Below are positions 44,608-53,224 of a stretch of 64,000 nt of DNA, one piece after another. The DNA lies in contig JBNGCX010000007.1 of assembly GCA_049974865.1 (NCBI GenBank), forward strand, positions 1-64,000. The letters run 5' to 3'. Source of the stretch: JAGSOU01 sp049974865 (GTDB lineage: Bacteria; Pseudomonadota; Alphaproteobacteria; Rhodobacterales; Rhodobacteraceae). Under the pieces are notes generated by a model that saw nothing but the letters and a program-made list of their open reading frames with translations, did no database searches and was not told where the DNA came from. A program made the translations under genes and the position numbers. Numbering within the stretch: the stretch's first letter is position 1; each line of letters opens with the position of its first letter.

Positions 44608-44627
44608 ATTTTCGTGAGTGGTGCGTC

Positions 44628-44762
44628 TTACGAGGCTTGTCCTACAGGCCGCCCCTCGAACAGCCGTTCACCGACGCGAACGACGATCTTTCCGTTCGTG
44701 GAGGCGCGCACGAAGGCGCCCTGAACGGATACGCAGCTTCCGATGAGAATTGTCCTCAACAT
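44628..44762 (-). CDS. Small unrecognised protein, 44 residues
   Basis: The minus strand encodes 44 residues starting MLRTILIGSCVSVQGAFVRA, with KIVVRVGERLFEGRPVGQAS at the end and an N-S-T-G turn between. It is alternating hydrophobic, suggesting a beta-rich fold, with no signal or membrane segment. A GGAG lies 9 bases upstream of the ATG. The gene ends 21 bases before a terminator with a strong minus-strand T tract and is preceded by an AT-rich stretch. The translation was checked codon by codon. I cannot identify the family. Confidence 0.6.
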   Translation of the reverse strand: MLRTILIGSCVSVQGAFVRASTNGKIVVRVGERLFEGRPVGQAS

Positions 44763-44775
44763 CCCCAATCTCCAT

Positions 44776-44870
44776 CCTGGATGGAACTGGTGAGATAATA
44801 GGACCAAATTTTCCTAAATCTACTGATAATTTGTCACGGTTTTGCCATAATTGCGTAATTACCGGGCAAA
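44776..44870. other. AT-rich island, likely promoter region
   Basis: About 95 bases between the small gene and mutT are markedly AT-rich against the GC-rich background. TATTAT (minus strand, 44795-44800) would place a -10 about 33 bases before the ATG of the 44-codon gene, but there is no good -35. Nothing else is seen in the gap to mutT. Confidence 0.4.
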
Positions 44871-44909
44871 TCGCGAACAACGCGGCCGATTCCCGGCCGG
44901 GCCGGCCTG

Positions 44910-45308
44910 TCAGAGCCAGTCGCGCAGGATCGGAATCAGCGGAATATCGGCCGGCGGCATGGGATAGTCGCGCAGGTTTTCCGGGCGAACCCACTTCAGC
45001 GCCTGGCCCTCGCGCGCGTGCACGATACCCTGCCATTTCCGGCAGGCGAAGAGCGGCATCAGCAGATGGAATTCGTCGTAGCCGTGGCTGGCGAAGGTCA
45101 GCGGCGCGAGGCAGCTGGCCCAGGTGTCGATCCCCAGTTCCTCATGCAATTCGCGGATAAGCGCCTCTTCGGGTGATTCGCCGGCCTCGACCTTGCCGCC
45201 CGGAAACTCCCACAGCCCGGCCATGGACTTGCCTTCCGGGCGCTGGGCCAGCAGCACGCGGCCATCGGGGTCGATCAGCGCTACCGCCGAAACGAGGACG
45301 ATCTTCAT
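44910..45308 (-). CDS. mutT: 8-oxo-dGTP diphosphatase MutT
   Basis: This 132-residue Nudix enzyme hydrolyses 8-oxo-dGTP. It has VLLAQRPEGKSMAGLWEFPGGKVEAGESPEEALIRELHEELGI, with the Nudix box (GGKVEAGE through RELHEELGI, residues 37-59), and MAGLWEFPGG, the MutT signature. It overlaps argJ by 4 bases (ATGA), so the genes are coupled. Confidence 0.93.
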   Translation of the reverse strand: MKIVLVSAVALIDPDGRVLLAQRPEGKSMAGLWEFPGGKVEAGESPEEALIRELHEELGIDTWASCLAPLTFASHGYDEFHLLMPLFACRKWQGIVHAREGQALKWVRPENLRDYPMPPADIPLIPILRDWL

Positions 45309-46690
45309 GAGCGGTAGTCGGCGTTGATCTCGATGTAGCGGTTGGTCAGGTCGCAGGTCCAGGCGGTGGCCCGGCCCTTGCCCAGCCCCAAATCGACCCC
45401 GATCACCAGCTCGGGCCGTTTCATATAGGCCGCTCCGGCCTCTTCGGAATAGCTTTCGGCGACCCAGCCCTTTTCGGCCACCAGGATGTCGCCGAAGCGG
45501 ATCGACAGCAGGTCGCGGTCGGCCTTGGCCCCGGATTTGCCCACGGCCATCACCACCCGGCCCCAGTTGGGGTCCTCGCCCGCCACGGCGGTTTTCACCA
45601 GCGGTGAGTTGGCGATGGCCATGGCCACCTTGCGCGCATCGGCATCCGAGGCGGCGCCGGTCACGGCGATCTCGACGAATTTGGTGGCGCCCTCGCCGTC
45701 GCGCACCACCTGGTGGGCGAGATCCAGCATCACGGCCTTCAGCGCTGCCGTGAAATCCTTGGCCGCCTTGGAGCGCAGGTCCTTGATCTCCGGTGCCTTG
45801 CTGCAGCCGGTGGCGGCCAGCAGCAGCGTGTCCGAGGTCGAGGTGTCCCCGTCCACGGTGATGCAGTTGAAGGTCTCGTCCGTCAGCCGCGACAGAATGC
45901 GCTGCAGCGGCGCGCGGGCGATTTTCGCGTCGGTGAAGATGTAGACCAGCATCGTGGCCATGTCCGGGGCGATCATGCCCGAGCCCTTGGCGATGCCCGC
46001 GATCTGCACCGCCTCGCCGTCGATCTCGACCGTGGCCGCGGCGCCCTTGGGGAAGGTGTCGGTGGTCATGATCGCGCGGGCCGCATCGGGCAGGCCGCCG
46101 GGCGAGAGCTGCGCGGTCAGTTCGCCCAACGCCGTGGTGATCCGCTCATAAGGCAGCGGTTCGCCGATCACGCCGGTCGAGGAGGAGAAGACCCGCGTTT
46201 GCGGGACGCCCGCGGCCTCGGCCACCGCGGCGGTGATGCGGTCCACCGCTTCGGCGCCGTTATTGCCGGTGAAGGCGTTGGCGTTGCCGGCGTTGACCAC
46301 GATCGCGGCCCCGTCCGTGCTGTCGGCGCCGATCTTGGCCTCGCAATCCAGCACCGGGGCCGCGCGCGTGGCCGAACGCGTGAAGACGCCGGCGACCTGC
46401 GTGCCCGGTGCCAGGCGGGCCAGCATCACGTCGGGACGGCCCTTGTAGCGCACGCCCGCCGCGATGGCGGCGAACTCCGCGCCTTCGATGGCGGGCAGCG
46501 CCGGAAAGGCGGCCGGGGCCAGCGGCGAGATCGCGGGGGTCGCCGGGGCCGATTCGGCCAGCGCCGTCCGCGCCTTCTTAAGCTTCTTGCGCAGCTTGGA
46601 CAGTTTCTGACGCAGGGTTTTGACCTCGTCCTTCAGCCCGGCCTTGGCCCCCTTGTCCTCGGTCTTGTCCTTGCTTTTCTTCCCGGCCAT
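45305..46690 (-). CDS. argJ: Bifunctional glutamate N-acetyltransferase/acetylglutamate synthase ArgJ, with an N-terminal extension
   Basis: This 461-residue protein is about 50 longer than the family norm. The ArgJ core begins near residue 54 (ISPLAPAAFPALPAIEG) and has VVNAGNANAFTGNNG, GSGMIAPDMATMLVYIFTD (autocleavage before the Thr nucleophile), and TVDGDTSTSDTLLL. The first about 50 residues are Lys/Ala/Leu-rich (LKDEVKTLRQKLSKLRKKL) and predict a coiled coil. ATG 46690 has GGAAAGG upstream, and no alternative start lies between it and the core. Confidence 0.93.
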   Translation of the reverse strand: MAGKKSKDKTEDKGAKAGLKDEVKTLRQKLSKLRKKLKKARTALAESAPATPAISPLAPAAFPALPAIEGAEFAAIAAGVRYKGRPDVMLARLAPGTQVAGVFTRSATRAAPVLDCEAKIGADSTDGAAIVVNAGNANAFTGNNGAEAVDRITAAVAEAAGVPQTRVFSSSTGVIGEPLPYERITTALGELTAQLSPGGLPDAARAIMTTDTFPKGAAATVEIDGEAVQIAGIAKGSGMIAPDMATMLVYIFTDAKIARAPLQRILSRLTDETFNCITVDGDTSTSDTLLLAATGCSKAPEIKDLRSKAAKDFTAALKAVMLDLAHQVVRDGEGATKFVEIAVTGAASDADARKVAMAIANSPLVKTAVAGEDPNWGRVVMAVGKSGAKADRDLLSIRFGDILVAEKGWVAESYSEEAGAAYMKRPELVIGVDLGLGKGRATAWTCDLTNRYIEINADYRS

Positions 46691-46712
46691 TTGCGCGCCT
46701 TTCCGTGCTGGA

Positions 46713-47555
46713 TCAGTCTTTCAGCAATTCCATATTGCGCAACTCGGCGGGGTCAATCTTTTCCTCGCTGCGGGTAATGCTGGCGGCGGCGGTGATCTCG
46801 TCCAGCGCGGCGGTGATCGCGGCCTGCTGGAGTTCGCCGGCCAGTTCGGCGCGCACCTCATCCAGCGTCGGCGTCGGCTTGTCGCGCGTCTCGGTCAGTG
46901 TGATGACGTGCCAGCCGAAATCGGTCTGAACCGGCTCGGACACCTGCCCGACCTCGAGCGCGGTCACCGCGTCCTCGAAGGGCTTGACCATCATGCCCTT
47001 GCTGAACCAGCCCAGCGCGCCGCCATTGGGGCCGGTCGGGCCGGTGGAATATTCCTTGGCCATCTCGGCGAAGTCCGCACCGCCGTCCAGCTTGGCCTTG
47101 ACCTCCTGCGCCGTTTCCTCGGTTTCCACCAGGATATGCGAGGCGCTGTATTCCTTCGCGGGCTCGGCATTGGCGTAGCGCTCGTCATAGGCGGCCTGCA
47201 GCGCCTCGTCACTCACCGCGCCCGCGGCCAGCTCGGACAGCGCCTCGCCGGCCAAGAACGAGCGGCGCTCATTCTCCAGCGCCAGCCGGGCCTCGGTGGA
47301 AAGCTTGCCCTTCAGAGTCTGCGCCACCGCGGTCTGCCGGATCAGTTGATCCAGCACAGCGTCATAGAGCACCTCGTCGGGGAGTTGCTGATATTCCTGC
47401 GGCAGCTGCGCGGTCATCATGATCATGTGACCCAGCGTGATATCCTCCTCGCCGACGGTCGCGACCACCGTGTCGGCGGCCGGTTCGGCCAGCGCGGGCA
47501 GCGCAAGGCCAAAAGAAACGGCGGCTGCGAGCAGGAAACGGGGCGATTTCGGCAT
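46713..47555 (-). CDS. Periplasmic parvulin-type peptidyl-prolyl isomerase
   Basis: This 280-residue protein has a signal peptide (residues 1-23, ending ALPALAEP) and a PPIC-type domain: EYSASHILVETEETAQEVKAKLDGGADFAEMAKEYSTGP, GGALGWFSKGMMVKPFEDAV and FGWHVITLTE. It probably helps fold outer-membrane or exported proteins, as PrsA/SurA relatives do. ATG 47555 has AAGGGAG upstream. It lies 22 bases before argJ, so an argJ-containing operon starts here, divergent from secA. Confidence 0.92.
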   Translation of the reverse strand: MPKSPRFLLAAAVSFGLALPALAEPAADTVVATVGEEDITLGHMIMMTAQLPQEYQQLPDEVLYDAVLDQLIRQTAVAQTLKGKLSTEARLALENERRSFLAGEALSELAAGAVSDEALQAAYDERYANAEPAKEYSASHILVETEETAQEVKAKLDGGADFAEMAKEYSTGPTGPNGGALGWFSKGMMVKPFEDAVTALEVGQVSEPVQTDFGWHVITLTETRDKPTPTLDEVRAELAGELQQAAITAALDEITAAASITRSEEKIDPAELRNMELLKD

Positions 47556-47592
47556 CTGGGCAACTCCCTTTGCGCCCGGAGGTCGGGCAACG

Positions 47593-47621
47593 TTGACACT
47601 ATTCGGGCAGCCCCTTACATC
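47593..47621 (+). promoter_or_regulatory. Sigma-70-type promoter for secA
   Basis: TTGACA (47593-47598) is a perfect -35 box. After 17 bases comes TACATC (47616-47621). A start near 47628 leaves a leader of about 117 bases before secA. Confidence 0.7.
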
Positions 47622-47744
47622 GCTTTCAGGACCGAGAGCACGGGCTGCCCCTTGTTTCACTACCCTTCCTAAGGGCGCGGGCGAGGGGGGACAAGGCACC
47701 CTCTCACACGATCCCGTCAACGAGGCTACCCGAGCGGAGACAAT

Positions 47745-50441
47745 ATGCTGGGCTTTGGAACAATCGCCAAAAAGGTTTTTGGCACGCCGAACGATCGCAA
47801 GGTCAAAGCCACCCGCCCCCTGATCGAAAAGATCAACGCGCTTGAGCCGGAAATCGAAGCCCTCAGCGACGAAGGAATCCAGGAAAAAACCAGGGAACTG
47901 GCAGGCCGCGCGAAGAACGGCGAAAGCCTGGACGCGCTCTTGCCCGAGGCCTTTGCCAACTGCCGCGAGGGGGCCCGCCGCGCGCTGGGCCTGCGTGCCT
48001 TCGACGTGCAGCTCATGGGCGGGATCTTCCTGCACCAGGGCAATATCGCCGAGATGAAGACCGGCGAGGGCAAGACCCTGGTCGCCACCTTCCCGGCCTA
48101 TCTGAACGCGCTGACCGGCAAGGGCGTGCACGTGGTCACCGTCAACGACTACCTCGCCAAGCGCGACGCCGACTGGATGGGCAAGGTCTATAACCAGCTG
48201 GGCATGACCTGCGGCGTGGTCTACAGCCAGCAGCCCGAAGAGGAAAAGCGCGCCGCCTACGGCTGCGACGTGACCTATGCCACCAACAACGAGCTGGGCT
48301 TCGATTACCTGCGCGACAACATGAAGTCCGAACTCAAGGACATGACCCAGCGCGGGCATCACTATGCCATCGTCGACGAGGTGGACTCGATCCTGGTCGA
48401 CGAGGCGCGGACGCCGCTGATCATCTCCGGTCCCAGCCAGGACCGCTCGGACCTCTACGTGGCGATCGACAAGATCATCCCACAGGTCACCGACGAGCAT
48501 TACACGCTGGACGAAAAGGCCCGCAACGTCACCTTCACCGACGAGGGCAACGAGTTCATGGAAGAGCAGCTGCACCGGGCGGGCATCCTGCCCGAGGGCC
48601 AGTCGCTCTACGATCCCGAAAGCACCACCATCGTGCACCACGCCACCCAGGCGCTGCGCGCGCACAAGATGTTCCAGAAGGACAAGGACTACATCGTGCG
48701 CGGCGGCGAGGTGATGCTGATCGACGAGTTCACCGGCCGGATGATGGCCGGGCGCCGCCTTTCGGACGGTCTGCACCAGGCGATCGAGGCGAAGGAGGGC
48801 GTGACCATCCAGCCCGAGAACGTGACGCTGGCCTCGGTCACCTACCAGAATTATTTCCGCCTTTATGACAAGCTGGCGGGCATGACCGGCACCGCCGCCA
48901 CCGAGGCCGAGGAATTCGCCGAGATCTACGGCCTCGGCGTGGTCGAGGTGCCCACCAACCGCCCCATCGCGCGGGTGGACGAGCACGACCAGGTCTACCG
49001 CACCGCGCAGGAGAAATACGACGCCATCATCGAGGCCATCAAGGAGGCCCACGACAAGGGCCAGCCGGTTCTGGTCGGAACCACCTCGATCGAGAAATCC
49101 GAGGTTCTCTCGGAGATGCTGAAAAAGGCCGGCATCCCGCATAACGTGCTGAACGCCCGCCACCACGAGCAGGAGGCCAAGATCGTGGCCGAGGCCGGCC
49201 GCCTGGGCGCCGTGACCATCGCCACCAACATGGCCGGCCGCGGCACCGACATTCAGCTGGGCGGCAATGTCGAGCTGAAGGTGCTGGAGGCGCTGGACGC
49301 CGACCCCGAGGCCCATCCCGACGAGGTGCGCGCCAAGATCGAGGCCGAGCACGCCGACGAAAAGCAAAAGGTGCTGGAGGCCGGCGGCCTGTTCGTGCTG
49401 GCCACCGAGCGCCACGAAAGCCGCCGGATCGACAACCAGCTGCGCGGCCGCTCGGGCCGCCAGGGCGACCCGGGGCGCTCGGTCTTCTTCCTCAGCCTCG
49501 AGGACGACCTGATGCGCATCTTCGGCTCGGAGCGGCTGGACAAGGTGCTGTCCACGCTGGGCATGAAGGAAGGCGAGGCGATCGTGCACCCCTGGGTGAA
49601 CAAGTCGCTGGAGCGCGCCCAGGCCAAGGTCGAGGGGCGCAACTTCGACATCCGCAAGCAGCTGCTGAAGTTCGACGACGTGATGAACGACCAGCGCAAG
49701 GTGATCTTCTCGCAGCGCCGCGAGATCATGGAGACCGAGGACCTGTCGGAAATCGTGCAGGACATGCGCCACCAGGTGATCGACGACCTGGTCGACGAAT
49801 ATATTCCCGAGCGCTCCTACCACGACCAGTGGAACACCGAGGGCCTCTATGCTGCGCTGCTGGAGAAGGTGAACCTCGACGTGCCGGTCATCGCCTGGGC
49901 CGACGAGGAGGGCGTGGACGACAACGACATCCGCGAACGCCTGTACAAGGCCTCGGACGAGCAGATGGCGGCCAAGGCCGTGCAGTTCGGCCCCGAGAAC
50001 ATGCGCAACATCGAAAAGCAGGTGCTGCTGCAGACCATCGACACCAAGTGGCGCGAGCACCTGCTGACGCTGGAGCACCTGCGCTCGGTCGTGGGTTTCC
50101 GCGGCTATGCGCAGCGTGACCCGCTGAACGAGTACAAGACCGAGAGCTTCGCGCTGTTCGAGTCGATGCTGAATGCCCTGCGCGAGGACGTCACGCAAAA
50201 GCTCGGCCATGTGCGCCCGCTGACCGAAGAGGAGCAGGCGCAAATGATGGCCCAGATGATGGAGCAGCAGAAGGCCCTGCAGGCCGCCGCCGCCTCCCCG
50301 TCCGAGGGCGACGCGCCCGAGCCGCTGCTCGAGGGTTTCGACGAGAACGACCCGGCCACCTGGGGCAACCCGGGCCGGAACGACCCCTGCCCCTGCGGGT
50401 CGGGTAAGAAGTTCAAGCACTGCCACGGCCGGCTGGCCTGA
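47745..50441 (+). CDS. secA: Preprotein translocase ATPase SecA
   Basis: This 898-residue motor drives Sec export. It has AEMKTGEGKTLVATFPAYLNAL (Walker A, residues about 102-123), DEVDSILVDEARTPLIISG (Walker B), and TNMAGRGTDIQLGGN. The C-terminus ends with NDPCPCGSGKKFKHCHG, the zinc-binding, SecB-contacting tail. It is longer than the minimal form because of a linker with Gln/Ala repeats. Confidence 0.97.
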   Translation: MLGFGTIAKKVFGTPNDRKVKATRPLIEKINALEPEIEALSDEGIQEKTRELAGRAKNGESLDALLPEAFANCREGARRALGLRAFDVQLMGGIFLHQGNIAEMKTGEGKTLVATFPAYLNALTGKGVHVVTVNDYLAKRDADWMGKVYNQLGMTCGVVYSQQPEEEKRAAYGCDVTYATNNELGFDYLRDNMKSELKDMTQRGHHYAIVDEVDSILVDEARTPLIISGPSQDRSDLYVAIDKIIPQVTDEHYTLDEKARNVTFTDEGNEFMEEQLHRAGILPEGQSLYDPESTTIVHHATQALRAHKMFQKDKDYIVRGGEVMLIDEFTGRMMAGRRLSDGLHQAIEAKEGVTIQPENVTLASVTYQNYFRLYDKLAGMTGTAATEAEEFAEIYGLGVVEVPTNRPIARVDEHDQVYRTAQEKYDAIIEAIKEAHDKGQPVLVGTTSIEKSEVLSEMLKKAGIPHNVLNARHHEQEAKIVAEAGRLGAVTIATNMAGRGTDIQLGGNVELKVLEALDADPEAHPDEVRAKIEAEHADEKQKVLEAGGLFVLATERHESRRIDNQLRGRSGRQGDPGRSVFFLSLEDDLMRIFGSERLDKVLSTLGMKEGEAIVHPWVNKSLERAQAKVEGRNFDIRKQLLKFDDVMNDQRKVIFSQRREIMETEDLSEIVQDMRHQVIDDLVDEYIPERSYHDQWNTEGLYAALLEKVNLDVPVIAWADEEGVDDNDIRERLYKASDEQMAAKAVQFGPENMRNIEKQVLLQTIDTKWREHLLTLEHLRSVVGFRGYAQRDPLNEYKTESFALFESMLNALREDVTQKLGHVRPLTEEEQAQMMAQMMEQQKALQAAAASPSEGDAPEPLLEGFDENDPATWGNPGRNDPCPCGSGKKFKHCHGRLA

Positions 50442-50479
50442 CCGGCGCCTGACCGGCGCCGCGCCCGGCGGGGCGCGGC
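50437..50479 (+). repeat. Tandem 11-base repeat and hairpin after secA
   Basis: CCTGACCGGCG occurs twice back to back (50437-50447 and 50448-50458), covering the secA stop codon. Just after, GCCGCGCCC (50458-50466) pairs with GGGCGCGGC (50471-50479) across a 4-base loop. There is no T tract, so termination would need Rho. Confidence 0.5.
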
Positions 50480-50598
50480 CCGCGGCCACCTTCCCGGAAT
50501 TCGGTGTTGCGGCGGCAAGAACAGACCGCCGTTTCGCCACGTCCATGCCCCTTTTCCTAGCTAGCCTGCGTTTCGGGTAACGAGGGAAGGAGACAGAC

Positions 50599-51651
50599 AT
50601 GGCGCTCAAGCGCAGGCTTATCGCAGCGGGTGTGACGCTGGCGGCGGCCGCTGTCATTGGTCAGTTCGTGCATCCCGACGGGGGGTTGCTGGCAAGCATG
50701 AAACCGCGCCGGGCGGCGCCCGAACCCGCCGCGCGCACCGCGGCGGCGCTGGAGGGCGCGGCGGTGGTGCCCCTGGCGGCCACGCCGGACGAACCCCTGG
50801 CGGCGGAGCCGGCCGTGCAATTGGCGCTGCCCGCGCTGCCGCAGGACGTGGCCGGCCGCCCCGGCCCGGCCGAGGTGGAGGCGGATCTGCCGCGCCGCGT
50901 GGCGGCGCTGGAGTCCAGCTATGCGGCGCCGCCGGCCGACTCGCACAAGTTCAACCAGTACGGTCTGCGCTGCGAAACCGCGCTCAGCGCCGAACCCGCC
51001 GGGGCGGGCGGCATGGTCGCCCTGCGGCTGGAGGCCCTCTGCCAGCCCAACGCGCGGGTCACCGTCTATCACGACGCGCTGCGCTTTGCCGGGCGGACCG
51101 ATTCGTCGGGCTTGTTCAGCGTCGAGCTGCCCGCGTTGCGGGCCGAGGCCGCCTTCATGGTCTCGCTGCCCGACGGACACTCGGTCAGCGCGGTGGCGCA
51201 TGTCCCCGGCGCGGCCGAGTATGACCGCGTCGCGCTGCAATGGCAGGGCCGGGGCGCGCTGCATATCCACGCGTTCGAATACGGTGCCGAATACGGCGCG
51301 CCCGGTCATGTCTGGGCCGGCGCCCCGGCCGCGCCATCGGCGGGCGGCGAGGGGCAGGGCGGCTTCCTCGTGCAGCTGGGCGAGGCCGCGCTGGCGCAGC
51401 CCATGGTGGCCGAGGTCTACAGCTTCCCCCGCGGCGCCATCCGCCGCGACGGCGCGGTGCGCCTGAGCGTCGAGGCCGAAGTGACCGCCGACACCTGCGG
51501 CCGCGAGGTCGAGGCCGAAACGCTTCAGCCCGGCCTGGGCGGCGGAATGGCGCCCGCGGCGCTGACGCTCTATATGCCGGGCTGCGAGGCGGTGGGCGAA
51601 TATCTGGTGTTGAAAAACCTGCTGCAAGACATGAAAATCGCGAGCAACTGA
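50599..51651 (+). CDS. Uncharacterised exported protein downstream of secA
   Basis: This 350-residue protein has an N-terminal membrane/signal segment (LIAAGVTLAAAAVIGQFVHP), an Ala/Pro-rich linker (residues 35-95), and a domain from about 110 with paired cysteines (GLRCETALS, EALCQPN). Two beta-rich stretches with YHDALRFAGRTDSSGLFSVELP resemble transthyretin or carboxypeptidase-regulatory folds by pattern. No family is certain. GGAAGGAG precedes the ATG. The OmpA-type gene follows 19 bases later. Confidence 0.7.
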   Translation: MALKRRLIAAGVTLAAAAVIGQFVHPDGGLLASMKPRRAAPEPAARTAAALEGAAVVPLAATPDEPLAAEPAVQLALPALPQDVAGRPGPAEVEADLPRRVAALESSYAAPPADSHKFNQYGLRCETALSAEPAGAGGMVALRLEALCQPNARVTVYHDALRFAGRTDSSGLFSVELPALRAEAAFMVSLPDGHSVSAVAHVPGAAEYDRVALQWQGRGALHIHAFEYGAEYGAPGHVWAGAPAAPSAGGEGQGGFLVQLGEAALAQPMVAEVYSFPRGAIRRDGAVRLSVEAEVTADTCGREVEAETLQPGLGGGMAPAALTLYMPGCEAVGEYLVLKNLLQDMKIASN

Positions 51652-51670
51652 CGCGAGGCAGCCAGAAAAC

Positions 51671-53224
51671 ATGATCCGGATGCTCTTGGGCGCGGCGTTT
51701 TTCGCCGCGCTTTTCATGGCGGCCCCCAAGGCGGCAACGGCGCAGGACGTCACGTTGAGCTCGCGCGATGGCGGGGTCGAGGTCAGCGGCACGCTGCTGT
51801 CCTTCGACGGCGAATTCTACCGGGTCGAGACGGTTTACGGCGTCCTGACGCTGGACAGCCAGGCGGTGCTGTGCGAGGGGCCGGGCTGTCCCGACCTGGA
51901 GGCCTACGTGGCCGAGTTCACCCTGTCGGGCGCGCGCAGCATGGGGGCGGTGTTGATGCCCGCGCTGATCGAGGCTTTCGCAGCGCGGCAGGGGCTGTCG
52001 GCCCGCCGGATGGTGCGCGACGACGATTTTTTCACCTATGTGCTGGGCCAGCCCGAAACCGGCCATGACGCGGCCCGGATCACCTTCCGGCTGAGCACCA
52101 CCGCCGAGGGCTTCGCCGATCTGCTGGCCGGCGAGACCGACCTGGTCATGGCCCTGCGCGAGGTGCGGGCCGATGAGGCGGCGCTGGCGCAGGAGGCCGG
52201 GCTGGGCGACCTGTCCGACCCCGCGCGTGCTCGGGTCGTGGCGCTGGACGCGCTGGTGCCTGTGGTCGCGCGCGACAACCCGCTGCGCGAGATCGGGGCC
52301 GGTACGCTGGTGGCGCTGCTCTCGGGGCAAGAGGCCAACTGGCCGGGGCGGGAAGAACCGGTCGTGCTGCACGGCCCGCCGCAGGGCTCGGGCCTGGATG
52401 AACTGCTGGACGACCGGCTGCTGGCCCCGGCCGATACCCGCCTGGCCGAGGGCATCCGTCGGCACCCCGACGACGCCGCGCTGGCCGATGCGGTGGCGCG
52501 CGATCCGCTGGGCCTGGCGGTGACGCGCCTGTCGGAGACGGGCAATGCGCGGGTGCTGCGGATCGCGGGCGCCTGCGGCATGAGCCCCGCGCTCAGCCGT
52601 CGCAGCGTGAAGGCCGAGGATTACCCCTTTGCCGCGCCGCTGTTCCTCTACACGCCGGCGCATCGGCTGCCGCTGCTGGCGCGCGACTTCCTCGATTTCC
52701 TGTCCACGCCCGCCGCGCAGATCGTGGTGCGCCGGGCCGGGTTCACCGACCAGGGGCGCGAGGAGATTCCGCTGGCCGCCCAGGGGGAACGGCTGGCCAA
52801 TGCCATCGCCCGGGCCGGGCCCGAGATCGGCCTGGAAGAGCTGCAGCGCATGGTGGCCGCGCTGAAGGGCGCGGCGCGGCTGACCACCAGTTTCCGGTTC
52901 CGCGGCGGCTCCACCACGCTGGACGCGCAATCCTCGGGCAACGTGGCCGCGCTGGCCCGTGCGCTGGAAAGCGGTGCCTTCGACGGGCGCGAGGTGATCT
53001 TCGTGGGCTTCTCCGATGGCGAGGGCGGCGCGGCCGTCAACCGCGAGATCGCCCTGCGCCGCGCGCGCGAGGTGCGCGAGGCGGTGCGCGCCTCGGCGGT
53101 CTGGGCCGACCTGTCCCGCGTCGAGCTGAGCGTGGAAGCCTTTGGCGAGGCGCTGCCCATGGCCTGCGACGACACCGAGTGGGGCCGCCGCGTGAACCGC
53201 CGGGTCGAGGTCTGGCTGCGCTAG
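51671..53224 (+). CDS. Phosphate-binding-like domain fused to an OmpA C-terminal domain
   Basis: This 517-residue protein has a signal peptide (ending AATAQD), a short domain with SFDGEFYRVETVYGVLTLDSQAVLCEGPGCPD (one Cys pair), a PstS-like substrate-binding domain (about residues 85-370), and a C-terminal OmpA-like peptidoglycan-binding domain (about 405-517) with FRFRGGSTTLDAQSSGNVAALARAL and NREIALRRAREVREAV. It could anchor a ligand-binding module to the wall. Its role is unknown. Its TAG shares CTAG with radC. Confidence 0.8.
   Translation: MIRMLLGAAFFAALFMAAPKAATAQDVTLSSRDGGVEVSGTLLSFDGEFYRVETVYGVLTLDSQAVLCEGPGCPDLEAYVAEFTLSGARSMGAVLMPALIEAFAARQGLSARRMVRDDDFFTYVLGQPETGHDAARITFRLSTTAEGFADLLAGETDLVMALREVRADEAALAQEAGLGDLSDPARARVVALDALVPVVARDNPLREIGAGTLVALLSGQEANWPGREEPVVLHGPPQGSGLDELLDDRLLAPADTRLAEGIRRHPDDAALADAVARDPLGLAVTRLSETGNARVLRIAGACGMSPALSRRSVKAEDYPFAAPLFLYTPAHRLPLLARDFLDFLSTPAAQIVVRRAGFTDQGREEIPLAAQGERLANAIARAGPEIGLEELQRMVAALKGAARLTTSFRFRGGSTTLDAQSSGNVAALARALESGAFDGREVIFVGFSDGEGGAAVNREIALRRAREVREAVRASAVWADLSRVELSVEAFGEALPMACDDTEWGRRVNRRVEVWLR

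Noticed and set aside
47653..47660. TGTTTCAC half of a parS site in the secA leader
   Set aside because: Only eight bases match and the other half is absent, consistent with chance.
47556..50657. Extension of the parvulin frame through secA on the minus strand
   Set aside because: The real gene starts at 47555 with signal peptide and ribosome-binding site; upstream residues are the mirror of SecA.
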